DNA of 64,000 nt. Source: PALSA-693 sp963781155 (lineage in GTDB: Bacteria > Actinomycetota > Acidimicrobiia > Acidimicrobiales > Palsa-688). Shown piece by piece: positions 25,379 through 36,200 of this stretch; position 1 is the first letter of the stretch, and every line of letters begins with the position of its first letter. The stretch spans positions 1-64,000 of the forward strand of contig CAWAEC010000009.1 in the NCBI GenBank assembly GCA_963781155.1, read 5' to 3'. The notes beneath the pieces were generated by a model. It searched no databases. It was not told the DNA's origin and was given only the letters and a program-made list of their open reading frames with translations. The position numbers and the translations under genes were made by a program.

Positions 25379-26561
25379 GTGCGCATCGCCTACACGCACG
25401 AACAGGAAGCCCTGCGGACCGAGCTCGAGCAGTACTTCTCGGGCCTGATGACCGAGAGCGTGCGCGACGAGCTCTCCAGGGGAGAGGGGGACTACGGCGG
25501 GGGCGACCTTTACCGTGAACTCGTGAGCCGGATGGGCCGGGACGGCTGGCTCGGGATCGGGTGGCCCACGGAGTACGGCGGTCAGAACCGGTCCATGGTC
25601 GAGCAGCTCATCTTCACGGACGAGGCCACCAAGGCCGGCGCGCCGGTGCCGTTCCTGACGATCAACGCCGTGGGGCCCATGATCATGAACTACGGGACCG
25701 AAGCGCAGAAACGCTTCTTTCTACCTCGAATCTTGTCCGGTGAGCTGCATTTCTCCATCGGCTACTCCGAGCCCGACGCCGGCACCGATCTGGCCGCACT
25801 CACGACCAAAGCCGTCCGCGACGGCGACGAGTACATCATCAACGGTCAGAAAATGTGGACGAGCCTGATCCAGTTCGCCGACTACGTGTGGCTGGCCGTG
25901 CGCACAAACCCGGAGGAACGCCGCCACAAAGGTCTTTCGGTACTGCTGGTGCCGACCGACGCACCCGGATTCAAATGGACGCCGGTCCCGACGGTCACCG
26001 GCACCACCACCAGCCAAACCTTCTACGAGAACGTCCGGGTCCCGGTCGCTGCCCTCGTCGGCGAGGAAAACGGCGGATGGGCGCTCATCACCGGGCAGCT
26101 CAACCGGGAGCGCGTTGCGCTGTGCTCGGCTGCCGGGGTGCAGCAGTCGCTCCTGGAGGTTCGCCGCTGGGCCCAGAATGCGCAGTTGCCCGACGGCCGG
26201 CGGGTGATCGACCAGGAGTGGGTCCAGATCAACCTGGCCCGCGTGCACGCCAAGAGTGAATTCCTGAAACTGATCAACTGGAAGATCGCGTGGGGCGTGG
26301 CGTCCGGTGTCGACCCGGCCGACGCCTCGGCGACCAAGGTCTTCGGCACCGAGTTCTACACCGAGGCGTACCGGCTGCTGATGGAATGCATGGGCGAAGA
26401 CGCCTACATCGCCGGAGGATCGCCTGCGGCCGTCGTGCGCGGACGAGTGGAGCGCGCTCTACCGGTCGGCTCTGATCCTGACATTCGGGGGCGGCACCAA
26501 CGAGATTCAACGGGACATCATTTCGATGGTCGCCCTCGGCATGCCCCGGGCCCCCCGCTGA
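25379..26561 (+). CDS. acyl-CoA dehydrogenase, first of a pair, frameshifted near its end as read
   Basis: Starts at GTG 25379. It carries the acyl-CoA dehydrogenase flavin and substrate motifs: F-S-I-G-Y-S-E-P-D-A-G-T-D-L-A, Q-K-M-W-T-S and a C-terminal F-G-G-G-T-N-E-I-Q-R-D-I-I. Those last residues are seen only if one G is removed at 26441-26442; otherwise the frame runs into the next gene as a false fusion. The corrected protein has about 393 residues and ends at TGA 26559-26561. The stop overlaps the next ATG as TGATG. Paired dehydrogenases of this type often form heteromers in cholesterol side-chain degradation of actinobacteria (FadE pairs); that role is inference. Confidence 0.82.
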
Positions 26562-27685
26562 TGGACTTCGCCTTCACCGAGGAACAGTTGGGGCTGGCCG
26601 CCCTGGCCCAACGCATCCTGACCGACCGGGTTACCCCCGACCGGTTGCGGGAGATCGAGGGCGGCCCGGATCGGTTCGATCCGGATCTGTGGCGGACGCT
26701 GGCTGAGGCCGACCTGTTGGGGATCGGATTGTCGGAGCAGGTGGGCGGCAGCGGGTTCGGGATCATCGAGCAATGCCTGCTGCTCGAACAGCTGGGGCGT
26801 CGGTTGGCGCCCGTCCCCTTCCTGGCCTCGAGCGTGTGCGCCGCTGGGGCTCTCGCCCGGTTCGGCACCGCCGCCCAGCAGGCGACATGGGCCGCCCCCG
26901 CGGTCGCAGGTCGCCGGGTCCTCACCGTGGCGCTGGCGGAATCCCGCCACACCGACCTGGCGGACCCCGCGACCAACGCGGTTGCCGAGGGCGCGGGCTA
27001 CCGGTTGACAGGATTGAAAACGGCGGTGCCCGCCGGTCCGCTGGCCGACCTTTTCCTGGTGAGCGCCCGCGTGGACTCCGGCGAGGTCGGCGTTTTCCTG
27101 GTGGAAAAAGAGCGGCCGGGGATGACGGTGTCTCGTCAGGCGACCACCAACCGCGAGAGCGCGGCTCAGGTCGCCCTGGCAGATGTGCGAGTCCCGACCG
27201 AAGCCCGTCTCGGCCCGGTCGGCGGCGGTCAAGCTGTCCTGCGGTGGATACTCGAGCGCGCCACGGTCGGCCTGTGCGCCCTGCAGCTGGGTATCACCGA
27301 ACAAGCCGTGCGGGACACGGCCGACTACACCAAGACCCGGGTCCAGTTTAACCGCCCTATTGCCACCTTTCAGGCGGTGGGCCACCGATGCGCCGACGCC
27401 TATATCGACGTCGAGGCTGTCCGCCTCACCCTGTGGCAGGCGGCCTGGCGACTGGCGGAGGGATTGCCGGCGGCCACCGAAGTCGAGGTCGCCAAGTACT
27501 GGGCCGCCGAGGCGGGGCACCGCGTCGGCCACGCGGCCGTACACCTGCATGGCGGCATGGGCGTCGCCAGCGAGTACACGACCCACCGCTACTTCATTTG
27601 GGCCAAGCAGATCGAGTTCATGCTCGGCGGCGCAACGCAGCAACTCCTCCGGATCGGTGCCACCCTGGCCGCCGAGCCGGCATGA
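26561..27685 (+). CDS. acyl-CoA dehydrogenase, second of a pair
   Basis: A 374-residue protein beginning M-D-F-A-F-T-E-E-Q-L, the classic N-terminal helix of acyl-CoA dehydrogenases. It retains F-N-R-P-I-A-T-F-Q-A-V-G-H-R, the flavin contact region, and H-L-H-G-G-M-G near the C-terminus. The middle flavin-binding segment is degenerate compared with the first gene, a pattern known for the non-catalytic or auxiliary chain of heteromeric FadE complexes. Translational coupling through TGATG with the first dehydrogenase suggests equal amounts of the two proteins. The exact substrate is unknown. Confidence 0.85.
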   Translation: MDFAFTEEQLGLAALAQRILTDRVTPDRLREIEGGPDRFDPDLWRTLAEADLLGIGLSEQVGGSGFGIIEQCLLLEQLGRRLAPVPFLASSVCAAGALARFGTAAQQATWAAPAVAGRRVLTVALAESRHTDLADPATNAVAEGAGYRLTGLKTAVPAGPLADLFLVSARVDSGEVGVFLVEKERPGMTVSRQATTNRESAAQVALADVRVPTEARLGPVGGGQAVLRWILERATVGLCALQLGITEQAVRDTADYTKTRVQFNRPIATFQAVGHRCADAYIDVEAVRLTLWQAAWRLAEGLPAATEVEVAKYWAAEAGHRVGHAAVHLHGGMGVASEYTTHRYFIWAKQIEFMLGGATQQLLRIGATLAAEPA

Positions 27686-27742
27686 GTACGCACCTGTCCG
27701 CGCCGACCTCGGGGAGGGATGCGCATGTTGACCCGGCCCGCG

Positions 27743-30739
27743 TCACGCGAACCGCAGGGTCACCAACTCGAACGGTCGAAGCGGCACCGTCACGCTCCGG
27801 CCCACATGCGCCACCGGCCCCAGGTCCCGCTCGAGCAGGTCTGTCCGGGTCACTGCCTCGAACGGCACGTGCAGCGTGACCCGTGCCGGCCGTCGCAGTC
27901 CCCACACCTCGCACAGGCGCACCACCACCCCGGGTGAGCGGTCCGCCCACTTGACCGCTTCGATGCTGACGCCCGGTCGGTCGACGGCCACCACCTGACC
28001 GGAGCGGTCCCCCGCCCGACCCGCCACAACCGAGATGGGCAGGTTGAAGGCCTCCGCTTCGGTGATCACCTGTTCGTAGAAGGGTCCTACGTGCGGGAGC
28101 AGGGCGTAGGCGAAATGGTGCAGACCCTGGTCGGCATCGGGGTCCGGATATGCAGGCGCCCGCAGCAACGACAGACGCATGACGTGGCCCCGCACGTCGT
28201 AGCCGTATTTGCAGTCGTTGAGAAGGGCCACCCCGTAGCCGGATTCGCTCAGATCCGCCCACCGGTGGCCGCACACCTCGAAGCGGGCTTCGTCCCAGCT
28301 GGTGTTGGCCACGGTCGGCCGCTCGAGATGTCCGTGCTGGATCTCGTAGGTGGCGCGCATGGAGCGGACGGCGACCGGGAAGGCCACCTTCAAGAAGCGG
28401 TGGCGCTCGTGCCAGTCGACCTCGGTATGGAACTCGAGCCGCCTGGACCCGGCCGCCAGCCGCATGGTCTGCGTAATCGTCGAATCGCCGAACGACCGCC
28501 GGAAACGGATCCCCCCGCGCAGCGGGTGCCGCTCGGCGATCTCGGCCGACTCCAGCGCCTCCAGGTCGGCCACCTTGTCCAAGTAGCCGCGGTCGACGTT
28601 CCAGGCGTCGAAGGCCGACGGGTGATCCTCGTGCAACTGGAACAGGTTGGCTCGCTCTCCTTCAGCCAATACCTCCCGCCCCGCTTCCAGGTCCCACACC
28701 GACGTGAGCAGCCCGTCGTCGTCCCACTCGACGCGCAAGCGACCGTTTTGTAACCAGCCGGGGCCGACCTCGACTGGGCGCGCCGGGCGTTCCTGGTCGC
28801 GCATCGTCCCCCAACCACACGCCGGGACGGACACCATGGCCAAGCTTCCGTCTGGCAATTGGACGACTTCCCGACGATCGTGGGAGGCGGCGTTGAACGC
28901 CACCAATCCGGCCGCCCCCGAACCGTTGCCGCCGGAGCCGGCCAGAGCGGACTGCGCCTCGGCGGCCACCCGGCTGGCGGCATCCAGCACTGCGGCCTGG
29001 TCAGCCCGGGCGTCCTCGTACACCCAATGGATGCTCGATCCCGGCAGGATGTCATGGAACTGTTGGAGCAGCAGGAGCTTCCAGGCCTGGTCGAGTTGCG
29101 GGCGCCGGTCGATGCCGGCGGTCACCGACCACATCTCGGCCGCGCGCAGCGCTTCCTCCCCGCGGCGGTTGACCTGTTTGACGTCGGCGTGGGTGGTCAA
29201 GGTGCCGCGGTGGGTTTCCAAGTAGAGCTCGCCAACCCAGGTCGCCAGTTCGCCGGCCTCGTCGCGAACGTCGGCCAGAAACTCATCAACCGTGGCGACC
29301 TCCACCCGGGGCAATCCGTCCTGACTGGCCAGGCGGCGCGCCCGCTCGAGCATCTCGGCGGTCGGGCCTCCACCACCATCGCCGTAGCCGAACGGATACA
29401 GGCTGCGGTCGCTGCGGGTGCCGTCCTTGAAATTGCGCTGGCTGTCGAGCAGCTGGCCGGCGGAGAAGTCGCCGTTGTACGTGTTTGCAGGCGGGAAATG
29501 GGCCAACAGCCGGCTGCCATCGTGGCCCTCCCACCAGAAGGTGGAATGGGGAAAGACGTTGGTGTCGTTCCAGCTGATCTTCTGCGTGATCAGGGCCGTC
29601 ACGCCGGCCTGCGCCGCGATTTGGGGAAGCGCCGCCGAATACCCGAACACATCCGGGATCCACAACTCGTGGGTTTCGACGCCGAACTCGTCCGCAAAAA
29701 ACCGCTTCCCGTGCACCAGCTGGCGCACAAGCGACTCCCCGGACGGCACGTTGGTGTCCGGTTCGACCCACATGCCCCCAACTGGCAGCCAGCGGCCCTC
29801 CGCCACCGTCGCCCGGATATGTTCGTACAGCTCGGGATAGCTGTCTTTGACCCACTGGTACTGGACTGCCTGGCTGCAAGCAAATCGGTGCTCTGGGTAC
29901 CGTTCGAGCAGCCGCAGCTGATTGGCGAAGGTACGGGCGCATTTTCGCCGCGTCTCACGGATCGGCCACAGCCACGCCGTGTCGATATGGGCATGCCCCA
30001 CGGCCGCGACGACGTGCGAAGACGAAGTAGCAAACTGGCGGGAGGAAACGCCGGAGCCGGCCAGCAGCGGGGCCAGTTCGGCGCGGGCCCTGCTAGCAGT
30101 AACGGCGATGTCCCCGTCGGCCGCGATGGCCGCCGCAGCCGCAACCGCCGCCCGTATGGCCTCGGTCCGCCGGGGCAGCCGTTCCGCGATCTCGAGGAGT
30201 ACCTGCAGATCCAGGTACAGCTCCTCCGCCTCGCTGTCGATGACGACCAGGTCAGCCTGTTCGAGCCGGTAGAGCGGCGGGCCCGCATAGTCGGGCAGCA
30301 ATTCCGGGCGATCGGTCCGATACTGCGACGGCACGGGGTTGGCGGCCGCTTCCACATAAAACTCGACGGACTCTCCCCCGTTGGCCGGGCCAAGCAGAAA
30401 GCGACGGTGACGGTGGTGGAGGCCTTGGACCACCTGGCCGCCCGCCCAGATCAGACCTTCGGCGGAAAATCCGACCGTGCGGTGACCGCCAAGGTGGATC
30501 AAGGCCGCGACGTCACCACCTGCCCATTCCATCGGAACGGATCCCCGGAAGCGGAACCACGTGGTGTCCCACATCCCGCCCCACCAGTCGCCGACGGCAA
30601 AAGGCAGGAATTCTCTCCCGAGAGCCTCGGCCGCCGTGATCGGCTCGCCATGCAAATGGTGCGCCGCCACTTCCAGCGGCAGCTGGCGGGGATGGATGGC
30701 CGGTCCGACCACTTCGGTCACGAACCGCTCGAGCTCCAC
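27743..30739 (-). CDS. glycoside hydrolase family 38 alpha-mannosidase
   Basis: A 998-residue protein starting at GTG after GGAGAG. The N-terminal 240 residues are beta-rich. The catalytic domain then shows G-H-A-H-I-D-T-A-W-L-W (zinc ligands His249 or His251 and Asp253), W-I-P-D-V-F-G-Y with the nucleophile Asp363, and the zinc motif Q-F-H-D-I-L-P-G near residue 565. The C-terminal 400 residues form the GH38 beta domains. There is no signal peptide, so it is cytoplasmic, like Rv0648 of M. tuberculosis. It would remove alpha-mannose from glycans or glycolipids. It is divergent from the next gene with only 19 bases between starts. Confidence 0.9.
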   Translation of the reverse strand: MELERFVTEVVGPAIHPRQLPLEVAAHHLHGEPITAAEALGREFLPFAVGDWWGGMWDTTWFRFRGSVPMEWAGGDVAALIHLGGHRTVGFSAEGLIWAGGQVVQGLHHRHRRFLLGPANGGESVEFYVEAAANPVPSQYRTDRPELLPDYAGPPLYRLEQADLVVIDSEAEELYLDLQVLLEIAERLPRRTEAIRAAVAAAAAIAADGDIAVTASRARAELAPLLAGSGVSSRQFATSSSHVVAAVGHAHIDTAWLWPIRETRRKCARTFANQLRLLERYPEHRFACSQAVQYQWVKDSYPELYEHIRATVAEGRWLPVGGMWVEPDTNVPSGESLVRQLVHGKRFFADEFGVETHELWIPDVFGYSAALPQIAAQAGVTALITQKISWNDTNVFPHSTFWWEGHDGSRLLAHFPPANTYNGDFSAGQLLDSQRNFKDGTRSDRSLYPFGYGDGGGGPTAEMLERARRLASQDGLPRVEVATVDEFLADVRDEAGELATWVGELYLETHRGTLTTHADVKQVNRRGEEALRAAEMWSVTAGIDRRPQLDQAWKLLLLQQFHDILPGSSIHWVYEDARADQAAVLDAASRVAAEAQSALAGSGGNGSGAAGLVAFNAASHDRREVVQLPDGSLAMVSVPACGWGTMRDQERPARPVEVGPGWLQNGRLRVEWDDDGLLTSVWDLEAGREVLAEGERANLFQLHEDHPSAFDAWNVDRGYLDKVADLEALESAEIAERHPLRGGIRFRRSFGDSTITQTMRLAAGSRRLEFHTEVDWHERHRFLKVAFPVAVRSMRATYEIQHGHLERPTVANTSWDEARFEVCGHRWADLSESGYGVALLNDCKYGYDVRGHVMRLSLLRAPAYPDPDADQGLHHFAYALLPHVGPFYEQVITEAEAFNLPISVVAGRAGDRSGQVVAVDRPGVSIEAVKWADRSPGVVVRLCEVWGLRRPARVTLHVPFEAVTRTDLLERDLGPVAHVGRSVTVPLRPFELVTLRFA

Positions 30740-30758
30740 GCGTCAGACTCTCCCACAT

Positions 30759-31583
30759 ATGAGCGATCCAACCGTGGAGGGTCATCTCGCCGCCATCCAC
30801 GAGCTGTCAGAAGCGTTTGCCGGCACCCTCCTGAGCCTGGAGCCGGCAGCCTGGGACGCCCCAACAAACTGCGATCCCTGGCGCGTTCGCGACCTGGTCG
30901 CGCATGTGGTCACCGGAGCAGAGAGCTTCGCCATCAGCGTCCGCCGCGGGCTCGCGGGTTCGACCGAACCGGCGTTCGGGCCCGATGTCCGCCAGCGGCG
31001 GCAGGATGAGCTGGCAGCCGCCGGCCCGGCGCCGCTTGTGCAGGCGCTCCGCGCCGCCACCGGGGAGTTCGGCGCCCTCTATGACGGACTTGAGGACGAC
31101 CAGCTGGACGCCATCTGTTTCCATCGGAGAGGCAAGCGGACCGTCCGCTGGTACGCGGCGCACCGGTTGGCGGAGGTGGCCTTCCATTCCTGGGATCTCG
31201 CGGCCTCTCTGAACACCGGCGGGCCGGAGCCCTCTCTGGCTGAAGACGTCGCCGCCATGCTCCTGCCGACCCTGATCGAGAGCAACGCGCCGGCTACCTA
31301 CCAGGCCGGGCTCACCGCTGAGCGGGGCGGAGGCGAGCGCATCCTCCTGGCCGTCGCGGGCGACGCTTCGATCCGATGGCTGATCAGTATCGACCCCGAC
31401 CGGCTGCGGATCACCCGTGGCGGTGGGCTCGCCGACCTGGACCTGACCGGATCTCCGGCAGCGCTCGCGCTCTTGGTCTACGGCCGGCGCGACGTGGCTC
31501 ACCTGGCCGCGTCCGGTGACCTTCACGTCCAGGGGGATCCAGCCGTCGCGGACCGTTTTGGCCTGATCTTCCCGAAACCGTAA
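30759..31583 (+). CDS. mycothiol-dependent maleylpyruvate isomerase-fold protein
   Basis: From ATG 30759 the 274-residue protein has an N-terminal DinB-like four-helix domain (MDMPI N-domain): T-N-C-D-P-W-R-V-R-D-L-V-A-H-V near residue 40 and H-R-L-A-E-V-A-F-H-S-W-D-L near residue 145. The His residues of these motifs usually bind a metal. The C-terminal third (about 200-270) resembles an SCP2-like lipid-binding domain. Such proteins are typical of actinobacteria that use mycothiol as thiol cofactor; the reaction of this one is unknown. The longer open frame upstream lies antisense to the mannosidase and is not used. Confidence 0.8.
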   Translation: MSDPTVEGHLAAIHELSEAFAGTLLSLEPAAWDAPTNCDPWRVRDLVAHVVTGAESFAISVRRGLAGSTEPAFGPDVRQRRQDELAAAGPAPLVQALRAATGEFGALYDGLEDDQLDAICFHRRGKRTVRWYAAHRLAEVAFHSWDLAASLNTGGPEPSLAEDVAAMLLPTLIESNAPATYQAGLTAERGGGERILLAVAGDASIRWLISIDPDRLRITRGGGLADLDLTGSPAALALLVYGRRDVAHLAASGDLHVQGDPAVADRFGLIFPKP

Positions 31584-31618
31584 CCCCTGGTGCCCCTCCC
31601 CACCCCCTCCGCCTTCTG

Positions 31619-32209
31619 ATGGTTCAGCTTCGCTCGGTTGGCGTGTTCTGCGGGTCGTCGACCCCAATCGACGACCGCTACGTGGACGCAGCCCGTGACC
31701 TCGGACTATTGCTGGCGTCGCGGGACCTCACCGTCGTGTACGGCGGGGGCAGCGTCGGCTTGATGGGCGTCCTGGCCGACAGCGTGCTTGCGGCCGCCGG
31801 CCGGATCGTGGGCGTCATACCCGTCGGCTTGTTTCGTCGGGAAATTGCCCACCCGGGCTTGACTGCTCTGCAGCAGGTCGGGTCGATGCATGAACGCAAG
31901 CAGCGCATGTACGACCTGTCCGACGGGTTCATCGCGCTCCCAGGCGGCCTGGGGACGCTGGAAGAACTGGCGGAGGTGGCGACCTGGTCCCAACTGGGCC
32001 TCCACACAAAACCGGAAGTCCTGCTCGACGTCGACGGCTTCTGGGAGGGCCTGGTCGGCCAACTCGACCGCATGGTGGACGTTGGCCTGCTGGGAACCGA
32101 CAACCGAGCGCTGATCCAGCACGCGGCCACGCCAGAGGATGCCCTGGAGGCCCTGGAGACGGCCGAACCGGGACCCCCTGCGAGGGGGATGCCCGCGGGC
32201 GACCGCTAG
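31619..32209 (+). CDS. LOG family protein (nucleoside 5'-monophosphate phosphoribohydrolase type)
   Basis: A 196-residue Rossmann-like protein with the LOG hallmarks V-Y-G-G-G-S-V-G-L-M-G (about 40-50) and P-G-G-L-G-T-L-E-E (108-116), which bind the ribose phosphate and supply the catalytic Glu. Family members release the base from cytokinin riboside monophosphates or other nucleotides. In bacteria many are annotated TIGR00730 and their physiological substrate is unclear. It lies 35 bases after the MDMPI gene on the same strand, possibly co-transcribed. The last 15 residues are Pro/Gly-rich and likely disordered. Confidence 0.88.
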   Translation: MVQLRSVGVFCGSSTPIDDRYVDAARDLGLLLASRDLTVVYGGGSVGLMGVLADSVLAAAGRIVGVIPVGLFRREIAHPGLTALQQVGSMHERKQRMYDLSDGFIALPGGLGTLEELAEVATWSQLGLHTKPEVLLDVDGFWEGLVGQLDRMVDVGLLGTDNRALIQHAATPEDALEALETAEPGPPARGMPAGDR

Positions 32210-32271
32210 GGCCAACGGTCGCCGGTGGAAGAACACGACCGTCGCGTCGGGGCTTCTAGACTCGGTCGTTC

Positions 32272-33153
32272 GTGACCGCACCGGCCACCACTGCTCCGCT
32301 CACGGAGAGCGACGTCGCCGCGCCGGCCCGCCGGCCTCGCTGGTGGCTGGAAGTGTTTGTCATCGTGTGGCTGTGCTGGGTCTACGACGACATCGCCAAT
32401 CTGGCCCCTCTCCGCCGGCAGGCCGCGTACGCCCATGCGCGCAGCATCCTCTACCTCGAGCACCTGGCGCACCTGGATCCCGAAGCCGCCCTCAACCGGT
32501 GGCTGGCCAGTCATCACGCGATCGCCCTGTGGGTGTCCAACTACTACGACAACGCCCACTTCATCGTGACGCTCGGAGTGGTCGGGTGGCTGTGGTGGCG
32601 GCATCCGGTCCTGTACCGACCCCTCCGAACCAGCCTGGTCCTGATCAACGTGGTTGGTCTCGCAGTCTTCTGGTTCTACCCCACCGCTCCTCCCCGGTTG
32701 CTCGACCCCCGTCGCTACGTCGACGTCGTTGCTGCCACCCACGCCTTCGGTTCCTGGCATTCCGGGACGCTCGCCACTGCCGCCAACCAGCTGGCAGCGA
32801 TGCCGTCGCTGCACATTGCGTGGGCGGCCTGGTCTTCCCTGGCTGTCTGGCGCATCTTCGGTGGCTTCCAGAACCGATGGACGATGCTGGTCTGGATCTA
32901 CCCGGTCCTGACCACGCTGGCGGTCATGGCCACGGGCAACCATTTCCTGTTTGACGCGGTCGCCGGGCTGGTGACCATGGTGGTTTGCACGTTGATCGCG
33001 GACCACTGGGAGGGGTGGTGGACGGCGCGGTTGGCCCGCCGAGCGCTCGCCGCTGCCGCGCCGGCCCCGTCGCCGACGCCGACGCCGACGGCGACGTCGA
33101 CGTCCACGGGAGCTGCCCCGATCCCTGGCTCTGGACGTTCGTCCAGTCTTTGA
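32272..33153 (+). CDS. PAP2 superfamily membrane phosphatase/phosphotransferase
   Basis: A 293-residue protein from GTG 32272 with about six transmembrane helices between residues 25 and 240. It carries the PAP2 motifs A-M-P-S-L-H-I-A-W (second motif, proton donor His) and G-N-H-F-L-F-D-A-V-A-G (third motif, nucleophile His and Asp). This arrangement fits the branch related to inositol-phosphoceramide synthase and actinobacterial phosphatidylinositol enzymes, which act on lipid phosphates at the membrane face. The C-terminal tail holds a Pro-Thr repeat (P-T-P-T-P-T) and is probably disordered outside the membrane. Confidence 0.82.
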   Translation: MTAPATTAPLTESDVAAPARRPRWWLEVFVIVWLCWVYDDIANLAPLRRQAAYAHARSILYLEHLAHLDPEAALNRWLASHHAIALWVSNYYDNAHFIVTLGVVGWLWWRHPVLYRPLRTSLVLINVVGLAVFWFYPTAPPRLLDPRRYVDVVAATHAFGSWHSGTLATAANQLAAMPSLHIAWAAWSSLAVWRIFGGFQNRWTMLVWIYPVLTTLAVMATGNHFLFDAVAGLVTMVVCTLIADHWEGWWTARLARRALAAAAPAPSPTPTPTATSTSTGAAPIPGSGRSSSL

Positions 33154-33237
33154 TACCGACTGCTGCCGGCGAGGCAGTCTGTGTTACGGTGCCCGGCCGT
33201 TCGACCGGGAGACGGTCAGATGGAAGGGGTTCGCAGA

Positions 33238-36200
33238 GTGTCCAAACGTCGTCGCGCCGTGGGCGCAGTGGCTCTGCTGGGGCTTTCTTTGTTGGGGGTT
33301 CCCATGATCGCGGCCGGACCGGCCAGCGCGGTGGCTGTTTCACCACCGAGGGCGGTCACGCCGACTGTGGTAAAACCGATTCTTCCCCAGAACGCCCTCC
33401 GGGTCTCCTCCAACCTGGCCCAGAAGTTGTTGTCCCGGCCCGTCGGGAGTCCCCGGGCGGCCAGCGTGTCCCCTGTCCCGCAGTACTTCCCGGCCTGCTA
33501 TGGCGATTCCCGGAATATGGTCCCCGTTGGTGGCCCTCTGGATCCCGCCAGCTTCGGCGCCTTCTACAACTGCAGCCAGCAGGAGTGGACCTTCGAGGTG
33601 CAGACAGCTGACTCGTGGGCGCCGAGCGCACTCGGCTTTTGGGGGGTCGGCATCAACGTCGATGGGAACTTCAGCGTGTGCAATGGTCTCGAATACATAG
33701 CCGGCGTCGAGCAAGTTGCACCCGGACAGTTCGAAGCCGTTGTAGGACCAATCGACAGCAGTACCTGCGCGGACGACCAAATCGCCTTCGCCGCGACCGT
33801 AACCATGACCCCGAACACGGCCGCCGTCAGCTTCCCCTGGAGTGACATCGGCAATGCCTCGTCGCTGATCTGGTACGGGCAACTGCAGTCCGCCTCGGAG
33901 TTAGGTACGAACTCCGAGAACAATGTCCCCAGTGCGACCTTCGACGATGCAGGCTTCATGGGCTACGCGCTCGATTCCATCCCGCCGCCGACGCCCCCGA
34001 ATTGCAGCGCCAGTGCTGCTGGGTCGACCGAGGTCGTGAAGACCGGCGATTCTGAGCGGGCCGCGGCCGTCCTCCGGCGCTCTGGGTTTGCGGGCGTACA
34101 CGATTACGGCGAGGGCGTCGTGTCCTTCTCGGGTTCGACGGCCCCGGCACAATCGGCGCTGGCCGCCGCCGGCCTGACCGCTCAGGTGAGCCCCGAGCAC
34201 CTCTACCACACCGAGAACATCGCCGTGCCACAGACCGGAACAACCACTCCGCCCAACGACCCCCAATACTCCACCCAGTGGAACCTGCCGGCCATCAACG
34301 CCTCGGGCGCGTGGGCGGTGACGACCGGCAACAACATCGTCGTGGCCGATGTCGACACTGGCGTCGACTACACGCACGAGGATCTGCCTTCGCCACAACT
34401 GGTTCCGGGTATCGACGAGACGACGGCCACGCCAACGGTCATCAACAACGCCTCGGGCAACACTGACTCCAACGGTCATGGCACGGCTGTGGCCGGTGTC
34501 ATCGCAGCGGCCACCAACAACGGGAAGGGATTGGCGTCGCTCGGGTGGCACACCAGCGTCATGCCGGTCAAAGCCAGCACGGATGGTTCTTTCGCTTCGG
34601 CCGCCATCGCGGCCGGGATCATGTACGCAGCCGACAACGGCGCCCGCATCATCAACCTGAGCCTGGGTGGCCCCTGCCCGGATTCGACCATGCAGTCGGC
34701 CATCGAATATGCCCAGGGTAAGGGCGTGCTCGTGGTGGCGGCCGCCGGCAACGAGGCTCTCGCTCCCGCGGTCAACTCGGAGGGCGCCTACGACTACCCT
34801 TCGTACCCGGCTGCCTATCCGGGCGTAGTCGCTGTGGGTGCCACCGGCCAGGACGGTTACCGGGCCGCGTATTCCGACACCGGCTCGTACGTGGCGCTGG
34901 TCGCGCCCGGCGGCGGTGGGGACAGCACGACTGACGCCGTACCGGTCCTGCAGGCCGGCGGTGGCTACATGGCCGAACTGGGCACCAGCTTCGCCGCTCC
35001 CCAGGTGGCCGCCGCGGCGGCCCTGATCCTGTCGGTGAACCCGAACCTCACCCCCGACGAGGTGACCGAACTGCTGACCGGCAGCGCCACCGGCCTCGGG
35101 CCTCCCGGTGACAACATCGAGTACGGGGCCGGGATCCTCAACGCCAGCGCCGCCCTCAACGACACGCCTCCCACCACCGCCGGCTTCGGTACTTATACCA
35201 GCCTGGTCCCGGCTCGCATCCTGGACACCCGCAAAGGGATCGGCGCCCCGCGGGCCAAGGTAGGCCCGGGCCAGTCCATCAACCTGACCGTGGACGGCGC
35301 CGGAGGAATCCCTGCCAGCGGCGTCGCCGCCGTCGTGCTCAACGTGGCGGTCACCAACACCACCGCTCCGTCCTTTGTCACGGTGTGGCCCACCGGGCAA
35401 CCCCGACCGAACTCGTCCAATATCAACTTCCTGGCCAACCAGACGGTGCCCAACCTGGTGACCGTCAAGGTGGGATCGAGCGGCCGGGTGAGTCTGTTCA
35501 ATGCCTCCGGGTCCACCGACGTGATCGCCGATGTGGCCGGCTACTACGGCGATGGCACCGGCGCCGTCGGCAGCACCTTCGTACCCCTGACCCCGTTCCG
35601 CTTGCTGGACACCCGGAAGGTGTCAGCCGGACCGGTCGTCGCAGGCGTACCCCGCTCCCTGCCCATCGCGGGCGTGGACGGGGTGCCTGCGAGCGCGACC
35701 GGGGTGGTGCTCAACGTCACGGTGACCGGCGCCACCGCGCCCAGCTTCTTGACCGTGTACCCGGACCAGACGACCGAGCCGGTCGTTTCCAACCTCAACT
35801 ACGGGCCGGGCCAAACGGTCCCCAACCTGGTCAACGCCAAGCTGGGAGCCGACGGGGCTGTCAGCATCGCCAACGCCGCTGGCAGCGTCCAGGTCATCGT
35901 GGACCTGGAGGGGTATTTCACCGCGTCGGGGGACACCAGCGGATCCCGGTTCTTCCCGCTGGTCAACCACCGCATCCTCGACACCCGGTCCAACATCGGC
36001 GGCTACTACACACCCGTCGGTCCCAACGCCTCCATCCCCGTCACCGTGGTCGGCCAGGGCGGCGTGCTGGACGGCGCGGCCGCCGCAGTGATGAACACCT
36101 CGGTCACCGGCCCCACGGCCCCCAGCTTCTTGACCGTGTATCCCGACGGAGTGGGCCGGCCTAACGCCGCCAACCTCAACTTCACCGCCTCGCAGACCAT

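Noticed and set aside
25379..27685. A fused double acyl-CoA dehydrogenase of 768 codons
   Set aside because: The fusion arises from one extra G near 26441. Removing it restores a normal C-terminus and stop for the first gene and a TGATG start for the second.
28859..31009. Plus-strand open frame of 716 codons across the mannosidase
   Set aside because: It is antisense to conserved GH38 motifs and ends inside the next gene.
33901..35400. Minus-strand open frame of 499 codons across the subtilase
   Set aside because: It lies antisense to the catalytic and repeat domains, which have clear motifs. The antisense protein has no recognisable fold.
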